A program made the translations under genes and the position numbers. Positions 59,452 to 64,000 of a stretch of 64,000 nucleotides of DNA are shown here, in pieces (position 1 is the first letter of the stretch; each line of letters starts with the position of its first letter). The notes under the pieces were generated by a model that worked only from the letters and a program-made list of their open reading frames with translations, ran no database searches and was not told where the DNA came from. This DNA comes from DAOULT01 sp964646625 (GTDB lineage: Bacteria; Chloroflexota; Anaerolineae; CAZYHC01): contig CAZYHC010000011.1 of NCBI GenBank assembly GCA_964646625.1, forward strand, positions 49,178 to 113,177. Reading direction: 5' to 3'.

Positions 59452-60375
59452 CTACTGTAAGGAAGCGTTATGGATCAGACGCCGCAGACCCAGGCCAATG
59501 GCGATGAAGGCCGTTCCCACCGTCAGAAAAACTGCCGACAGAGGGAAGCTGCCGGTCTCTCCTCCGCTTACCGGTAGTTCGGCAGGGGTAGGCATTGTGG
59601 TTGGTATCTCGGTGGGCACGGGTGTTGGAGGCGAGGTCGGCGTCGGCGGTGGCGTGGCGGTAGGCGGCACGGCGGTAGGCGGCACGACGGACTCGATGGT
59701 GGGGCTGATCATAGCCGAAGCAATGATAGGACGCAGCCCGGTCTCCTTACCGGCATCGGCCTTGCGGCCGGTGATGATAATGGTGTAGATTTTGCCCGCC
59801 TCGAATTTAAAGCCGGGAATGGCCACTGCCGGGTCGCGTTCGCCGGCCAGGCGCACCTCCAGGTCGTATTGGCCCTTGTCGATGTTCACGTACTTTTTGG
59901 TGTAATCCTCGAAGCTGGCCCCGGAGAGCAGGGTTTGGCCCTCCTTTAGCACCACTTCGGCGCGGCCCGCATCGGCCGAGAGGTGAAAAGCGCGGATCCT
60001 GGCCTGGTCGGCGGCGGGTGGCGTCAAGTCGTCTTCCACGAACAGAGCGGCCACTTTCTTGTTTGCGTCGCTATAGGCGATGATGGTATAGCTCTGTCCG
60101 GCCTTCAGGGCCACGTCGGTGGTGACCAGGGCCTGGTCAGCTTTTTGACCGGCGGGCGCGAGCTGTACCTCGTGCTCGCCTTCCGTCAGAGCCTGAACCT
60201 GCCCCCCGCCGTAGGGAACGCCGCTTAAGGTCAGTTCACCATCAACGAAGGCATCGATGGTGCCGGCATCCGGCGAGGCGTGGATTATCGTCAGACGAGC
60301 TGTGCCCCCCTGAGCCTCCACGCTGAACACGGGCAATATAACCACTAACAGAGCCAAAATCAAGCATTTCTTCAT
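59452..60375 (-). CDS. Secreted DUF4397-type protein with a C-terminal membrane anchor
   Basis: 307 residues. A signal peptide (KKCLILALLVVILPVFSVEAQG) precedes two DUF4397-like domains: the first begins ARLTIIHASPDAGTIDAFVD (about 25-115), the second ARIRAFHLSADAGRAEVVL (about 123-215). A Pro/Thr-rich wall-spanning linker (about 232-262, PPTATPPPTPTSPPTP) leads to AELPVSGGE, a hydrophobic helix (FPLSAVFLTVGTAFIAIGLG) and a basic tail RRLIHNASLQ. The order LPxSG-like motif, helix, basic tail matches sortase substrates in form, although the motif differs from LPXTG. No sortase is in the window. Confidence 0.85.
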   Translation of the reverse strand: MKKCLILALLVVILPVFSVEAQGGTARLTIIHASPDAGTIDAFVDGELTLSGVPYGGGQVQALTEGEHEVQLAPAGQKADQALVTTDVALKAGQSYTIIAYSDANKKVAALFVEDDLTPPAADQARIRAFHLSADAGRAEVVLKEGQTLLSGASFEDYTKKYVNIDKGQYDLEVRLAGERDPAVAIPGFKFEAGKIYTIIITGRKADAGKETGLRPIIASAMISPTIESVVPPTAVPPTATPPPTPTSPPTPVPTEIPTTMPTPAELPVSGGETGSFPLSAVFLTVGTAFIAIGLGLRRLIHNASLQ

Positions 60376-60462
60376 GGTCTCTTTCCTCCTTCTGATTCTA
60401 TTTTATAATGATATTTCCTCCATTCTAACATAGATAGGGATATCTGTCAATGTAGGTGAGGG

Positions 60463-60491
60463 TTGCATTTCTAGTCTTTTTGTGCTAAACT
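60463..60491 (+). promoter_or_regulatory. Promoter for the pgeF operon
   Basis: TTGCAT (60463-60468), exactly 17 bases, then TAAACT (60486-60491). It is about 60 bases before the TTG start at 60550. Confidence 0.55.
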
Positions 60492-60549
60492 TAATAGCTG
60501 AAGTTTACAAGAACGTCCGCTGCTGGAAAGGCCGACTGAAAGAGAAATC

Positions 60550-61326
60550 TTGCTAAGACAACAAAACGGTGATCTGGGTTATTATCGATTTGCCAGCCTG
60601 GCCTGCTATGAGGAGGTTGTCCACGGTATATTCACCCGGCTGGGCGGCATCAGCCCTCCCCCTTTTGCTTCGTTGAACGTGAGCGTCTCGGTGGGCGACG
60701 AGGCGGAAGCGGTGGCCGCCAACCGGAGGCGCATCTGCCAGACCCTGGCCCTTGATGATGGGGGGGTCGTCACCGCCCGTCAGGTGCATGGCGCTCAGGT
60801 CTTTGAGGTCCAGGACGGGGAGCAGCACCCAACGGCCGACGCCTTGATCACCAACGTACCCGGTGTAGCCCTCATGTTGTGCTTCGCTGACTGTGTGCCT
60901 GTGGCCCTCTACGATCCTTTCCGTCAGGCCGTGGGGTTGGTTCACGCGGGCTGGAAAGGGACGGTCGAAGGTGTAGTCCGTCAGACGGTTTGGGCCATGG
61001 GCGCGGTCTATGGTTGCCGGGTAGCCGATCTGATAGCTGGCATTGGTCCGGCTATTGGGCCCTGCTGTTATCGGATCGGTGAAGACGTGGCGCAATTGAT
61101 ACGACAGGCCTTCACCCCACAGCCACCTCCCCTGAGAGAAGGAGCGAACGGTGCTTTGTACCTCGACCTCTGGGAAGCCAACCGCCGGCAATTGGCTTCC
61201 GCCGGGGTGGAGCGCATCGAGGTGGCCGCCACGTGCACCGCCTGCCACAACGACGAATTCTTTTCCCATCGCGGCGATGGTGGTCACACGGGCCGCTTCG
61301 GGGTGGTGCTGGGGATCAAAGGGTAG
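60550..61326 (+). CDS. pgeF: Peptidoglycan editing factor, YfiH/laccase-domain family
   Basis: 258 residues from TTG 60550. The family blocks are present: HGIFTRLGGISPPPFASLNV, VTARQVHGAQV, FADCVPVALYDP, GLVHAGWKGTVEG and CTACHNDEFFSHRGDGGHTG, with the Cys and His residues of the active site. In E. coli the family removes wrongly incorporated residues from peptidoglycan precursors; related members show purine nucleoside phosphorylase or adenosine deaminase activity. It begins the conserved run pgeF-yggS-proC-yggT-yggU. Confidence 0.92.
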   Translation: MLRQQNGDLGYYRFASLACYEEVVHGIFTRLGGISPPPFASLNVSVSVGDEAEAVAANRRRICQTLALDDGGVVTARQVHGAQVFEVQDGEQHPTADALITNVPGVALMLCFADCVPVALYDPFRQAVGLVHAGWKGTVEGVVRQTVWAMGAVYGCRVADLIAGIGPAIGPCCYRIGEDVAQLIRQAFTPQPPPLREGANGALYLDLWEANRRQLASAGVERIEVAATCTACHNDEFFSHRGDGGHTGRFGVVLGIKG

Positions 61327-61329
61327 CGC

Positions 61330-62079
61330 ATGGACGACGGGGCAGTCGATATCGGGGCCAATTTGGAGGAGGTGCAACGTCGGATAGAGGAGGCCGCCCG
61401 GCGGGCCGGACGGGAGGCTGCCCAGATCGCCGTGGTGGCCGTCACCAAGACCATGCCCCTGGCGGTCATCCAGAGGGCCTATGAGCAGGGCCTTCGCCGT
61501 CTGGGAGAAAATAGGGTGGAGGAGGCCACGGAGAAAATTGCGCCCTTCCACCGCTGGCTCGAGGACCATCAGGGTGAAGCCGTCAGGTGGCACATGGTCG
61601 GCCATTTGCAGAGCCGCAAGGCTAAAGTGGCCGTCGGCCTGTTCGATATGATAGAATCGGTGGACAGCCTGAAGTTGGCGCGCGAGATCGACAAACGCTG
61701 TGGCTACCTAGAGCGCACCATGCCCATCCTGCTGGAGGTGAACGTTTCCGAGGAAGCCACCAAATACGGGTTTAGGGTTCGTAGCGGTGAGGACAAAGAA
61801 AAATTTTTCTCCGCCATAGAAGGCATAATGGCTCTGCCTCACCTTGAGGTACAGGGGTTGATGACAATGGCCCCTATCGTGGCTGATCCCGAGGAAGCGC
61901 GCCCCTATTTCCGCCAGTTGCGGGAGTTGAGGGACGAGCTGGCCGCTCGTTTCGCGGCCCCCTGGCAGCATCTATCTATGGGCATGACCGACGATTATGA
62001 GGTAGCCATCGAGGAGGGGGCCACCCTGGTGCGCATCGGACGGGCCATCTTTGGCGAGAGAAGAGTAATAACCGGGTAA
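61330..62079 (+). CDS. yggS: PLP homeostasis protein, YggS/PROSC family
   Basis: 249 residues. The pyridoxal-phosphate Lys lies in VAVTKTMPLAVI (about residue 40), with ENRVEEATEKI, WHMVGHLQSRKAKVAV (H) and LSMGMTDDYEVAIEEGATLVRIGRAIFG at the phosphate-binding end. It buffers PLP in the cytoplasm. It starts 3 bases after pgeF stops and precedes proC, the usual YggS context. Confidence 0.95.
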   Translation: MDDGAVDIGANLEEVQRRIEEAARRAGREAAQIAVVAVTKTMPLAVIQRAYEQGLRRLGENRVEEATEKIAPFHRWLEDHQGEAVRWHMVGHLQSRKAKVAVGLFDMIESVDSLKLAREIDKRCGYLERTMPILLEVNVSEEATKYGFRVRSGEDKEKFFSAIEGIMALPHLEVQGLMTMAPIVADPEEARPYFRQLRELRDELAARFAAPWQHLSMGMTDDYEVAIEEGATLVRIGRAIFGERRVITG

Positions 62080-62093
62080 GGAGCGAAAATTCG

Positions 62094-62915
62094 TTGTTGC
62101 ATGAAGCTACTATTTCTTTCATTGGCAGCGGCGTTATGGCCGAGGCTATGATCAAGGGCCTGCTGGATCAGGGTTTGGTCGAGGCGGAGCGTATTATCGC
62201 CAGCGGCCCCCGCCCCAAGCGAGGCGAAGAGTTGAGCGCCCGCTACGGCCTGGTAGGCACTACCGACAACCGACAGGCCGCCGGGGTCGGTCAAATCGTG
62301 GTGCTGTCAGTCAAGCCCCAGGTGTTGCCCAACGTGTTGCCCGAACTCACAGGCGGCATCCAGGATGGAGCCCTGGTACTGTCCATCGTGACCGGCGCAA
62401 AGATCGCTGCCATAGCGGCCGGCCTGGAGCACCAGGCCATCGTGCGGGCCATGCCTAACACCCCTGCTCAGGTGAGGCAGGGGATGTCGGTCTGGACGGC
62501 GGCTCCCCAGGTAACCGAAACGCAACTGGAGCAGGCGCGCACCATCCTGCAAGCCCTGGGCGAGGACGTATACGTCAAGGATGAGGACTATCTGAACATG
62601 GCTACGGCCTTGAGCGGGACGGGGCCGGCCTACGTCTTTCTGTTCATGGAAGCCCTGATCGACGCCGGGGTACACATGGGCTTTTCGCGGCGGGTGGCTC
62701 AGCAGTTGGTGTTGCAGACCATGCAAGGCTCTATCGTCTTCGCCCGGCAGAGTAGAAGACACCCGGTGGAATTGCGCAATATGGTCACCTCGCCTGGGGG
62801 CACCTCGGCTGAGGCGCTCTATCAACTGGAGAAGGGGGGCTTACGCACCGTGATCTCCAAGGCGGTGTGGGCCGCCTATCAGAAAGCCAAATATCTGGGA
62901 GGGTTGAGTGACTAA
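62094..62915 (+). CDS. proC: Pyrroline-5-carboxylate reductase
   Basis: 273 residues from TTG 62094 (AAGGAG 10 bases before; a second TTG follows directly). Rossmann motif FIGSGVMAEAMIKGLLDQG, then RAMPNTPAQVRQGMSVW and ALSGTGPAYVFLFMEALIDAG and TSPGGTSAEALYQLEKGG, which close the family signature. It makes proline from pyrroline-5-carboxylate using NAD(P)H. Its TAA stop overlaps the ATG of the next gene by one base. Confidence 0.96.
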   Translation: MLHEATISFIGSGVMAEAMIKGLLDQGLVEAERIIASGPRPKRGEELSARYGLVGTTDNRQAAGVGQIVVLSVKPQVLPNVLPELTGGIQDGALVLSIVTGAKIAAIAAGLEHQAIVRAMPNTPAQVRQGMSVWTAAPQVTETQLEQARTILQALGEDVYVKDEDYLNMATALSGTGPAYVFLFMEALIDAGVHMGFSRRVAQQLVLQTMQGSIVFARQSRRHPVELRNMVTSPGGTSAEALYQLEKGGLRTVISKAVWAAYQKAKYLGGLSD

Positions 62916-63169
62916 TGCTCTGGGCGCGTTACTTTATCGAGATCATTTGCAATCTACTTAGTCTGGCTATCCTGGCCAGAGTGCTTATCTCGTGGCTTAA
63001 TGTCGATCCTTATCATCCGGCCGTCGTCTTCATCCATCAGATCACCGAGCCCATTCTAAAACCATTGCGGGGTGTCATCCCTCCTATCGGAAGGTTGGAT
63101 ATCACTCCCATTGTAGCCCTCTTCATCTTGCAATTTATCGAACGGATATTATTGAGCATCACGATATAA
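62915..63169 (+). CDS. yggT: YggT-family membrane protein
   Basis: 84 residues with two membrane helices (about 5-25, IICNLLSLAILARVLISWL, and 60-80, PIVALFILQFIERILLS) and the typical middle LNVDPYHPAVVFIHQITEP and LKPLRGVIPPIG. The family is implicated in cell-division or osmotic functions, with no settled biochemical role. The one-base overlap with proC (TAATG) indicates translational coupling. Confidence 0.92.
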   Translation: MLWARYFIEIICNLLSLAILARVLISWLNVDPYHPAVVFIHQITEPILKPLRGVIPPIGRLDITPIVALFILQFIERILLSITI

Positions 63170-63240
63170 GGACTGGTCTACAGGCTTATTGAAGTGGCCT
63201 GATTTATGCGCTTTAATTACATGCGTGCGGAGGCAGAGAT

Positions 63241-63546
63241 ATGCGTGAATTCAAAATCACCAAGGCCGAAGGTGGTTCAGCTTTCGCCGTCCGTGTTGTT
63301 CCCCGTGCTCGCAAAACCGAGATCGTCGGGGTGCAGGGTAACGCTCTCAAAGTGCGTCTCACCACTCCGCCGGTCAGGGGGGCGGCCAACAAGGCGCTCA
63401 TCGAACTATTGGCTAAATCCTTGCGCGTGTCGCCCAACCAGATAGAGATTGCGGCCGGTAAGACCTCTCGCAACAAAATGATCTGTGTGCTCGATCTATT
63501 GCCTGCCGAGGTCGAGGCGCGGCTGGCAGAGGCCATCCAGCTCTAA
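63241..63546 (+). CDS. yggU: DUF167 (YggU) family protein
   Basis: 101 residues. FAVRVVPRARKTEIVGVQG, LKVRLTTPPVRGAANKALIE and KTSRNKMICVLDLLP are the conserved blocks of the DUF167 family, whose function is unknown. It ends the pgeF-yggS-proC-yggT-yggU run. A second frame at 63206-63445 reads through the same region but shows no similarity. Confidence 0.92.
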   Translation: MREFKITKAEGGSAFAVRVVPRARKTEIVGVQGNALKVRLTTPPVRGAANKALIELLAKSLRVSPNQIEIAAGKTSRNKMICVLDLLPAEVEARLAEAIQL

Positions 63547-63747
63547 CCTTAGACCGGGTTGGCCTGACTATTGGTCTGAACCTTGACCCCGGACGGGATA
63601 TGCTGACTGCATTCCCCTAACATTGCGAACTATACACAATAGAAAATGCCAGCCAAACGCGTGCGTTGCGGCTGGTTTTTTCGCGGCCTTTGACAAGAGA
63701 GAGGGAGGGTGGTAAAATTTGAAAGCCGATAATGTGGAGGTGCTATA
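63547..63747. other. Short gap with terminator and start region of next gene
   Basis: Apart from the terminator at 63649-63681, no gene or repeat is seen. GGAGGTG (63737-63743) is the ribosome-binding site of the gene at 63748. Confidence 0.5.
63649..63681 (+). terminator. Intrinsic terminator after the pgeF-yggU run
   Basis: CCAGCC and GGCTGG form the base of a stem with an inner AACGC/GCGTT pairing, followed by six Ts (63676-63681). It lies about 100 bases after the yggU stop and closes the transcript. Confidence 0.85.
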
Positions 63748-64000
63748 GTGAAGTGTCCTGCCTGTAATGAAGATAATGTGGCGGGTATGTCCTTCTGTAC
63801 GTTGTGCGGAGAGAAACTGTCTTCGGCAGACGAGGAAACGGGAGAGGTCTCCGAATCGGAAACAGTCGGGCCGGCCTCACCCCAGGTCGAGGCTCCTGCC
63901 GAGAAAAGCCCTGAGGAGGCCGCTGAACCGGAAACGGGCACCCCAGTCCCGTCCTGGGTCGAGGTCCCTATCGAGGAAAGCCCCGGTGAGGCTGCTGAAC
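63748..64000 (+). CDS. Zinc-ribbon protein, 3' end outside the window
   Basis: Starts at GTG 63748 (GGAGGTG upstream). The first residues form a zinc ribbon, KCPACNEDNVAG followed by CTLCGEK, and continue into an acidic, Ser/Pro/Glu-rich low-complexity region with imperfect repeats (EAPAEKSPEEAAEPE, EVPIEESPGEAAE). The frame is open to the end of the window, at least 84 residues. Such proteins often carry a membrane anchor or a ligand domain further on; that part is not seen. Confidence 0.75.
   Translation, partial: MKCPACNEDNVAGMSFCTLCGEKLSSADEETGEVSESETVGPASPQVEAPAEKSPEEAAEPETGTPVPSWVEVPIEESPGEAAE

Noticed and set aside
58395..59507. 370-codon plus-strand frame overlapping the NHL gene
   Set aside because: Arg/Gly-rich frame-shifted reading of the same DNA, with no ribosome-binding site or family.
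1..64000. Search by eye for CRISPR arrays, insertion sequences, rRNA and tRNA genes
   Set aside because: No regularly spaced identical repeats, no transposase reading frame and no rRNA or clear tRNA cloverleaf was seen. A tRNAscan run would be needed to exclude a tRNA in the short gaps.

Overview
The window is a GC-rich, gene-dense bacterial chromosome segment. It holds about 60 genes, no rRNA, and no tRNA, CRISPR array or intact insertion sequence that I could recognise. The gene set and protein style suggest a member of the Chloroflexota, probably Anaerolineae-like. The pointers are secreted NHL/YVTN/DUF4397 proteins with Pro/Thr-rich linkers and LPLTV(R/K) tails, a DUF2723 membrane protein remnant, Uma2, Mut7-C, multi-GAF kinases, an alanyl-tRNA editing protein and a T-box leader. 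The 2-oxoacid:ferredoxin oxidoreductase points to an anaerobic or facultative lifestyle. The lineage is inferred from family content, not from a marker-gene tree.

Layout. 1-753: end of an XdhC-family gene. 887-9925 (minus): rluD, a PAS protein, a small basic ORF, lspA, a DksA/TraR-type zinc-finger gene, ileS, an AT-rich membrane gene and alaX, the last preceded by a strong promoter and a T-box leader. 10306-12268: mutM and an unknown membrane-anchored protein, closed by a strong terminator. 12289-13386 (minus): a metallo-beta-lactamase-fold hydrolase and an orphan HicB. 13623-19145 (minus): a four-subunit 2-oxoacid (probably 2-oxoisovalerate) ferredoxin oxidoreductase, a P-loop ATPase, adenosine deaminase and a phosphate butyryl/acetyltransferase. 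19195-23392 (minus): a compact signalling cassette of a winged-helix-like protein, a KaiC-like ATPase, two small membrane proteins and a three-GAF histidine kinase. 23454-29561 (minus): a giant secA of about 2035 codons. 29677-36912 (minus): a secreted protein, prs, meaB, panB, a multi-TM protein, a Mut7-C protein and a metallophosphoesterase. 37012-37559: a decayed DUF2723 gene. 37808-44641 (plus): unknown and zinc-ribbon proteins, an MFS transporter, a Fe-S protein, a beta-helix surface protein, serA and a small coiled-coil gene. 44760-46445 (minus): a solitary SdhA-like flavoprotein. 46670-60375: secreted or surface proteins interleaved with a Uma2 gene, an orphan MalK/MsmX-type ATPase, a phosphoglycerate mutase, and xseA and xseB separated by a MazF/RHH toxin-antitoxin pair. 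60550-64000 (plus): the conserved run pgeF-yggS-proC-yggT-yggU, a terminator, and the start of a zinc-ribbon gene.

The strongest observation is secA. The motor is normal, but about 1,200 residues are inserted in the helical scaffold region, and most of the insert is at least twelve divergent tandem units of about 63 residues. Other points of interest are the T-box in front of a stand-alone alanyl-tRNA editing gene, the KaiC/kinase cassette, an SdhA paralogue that appears to lack the covalent-FAD histidine and a catalytic arginine, recurrent LPLTV(R/K) motifs on exported proteins, a dispersed palindromic repeat family (one related element sits in frame inside a transporter gene), and an internal-deletion pseudogene.
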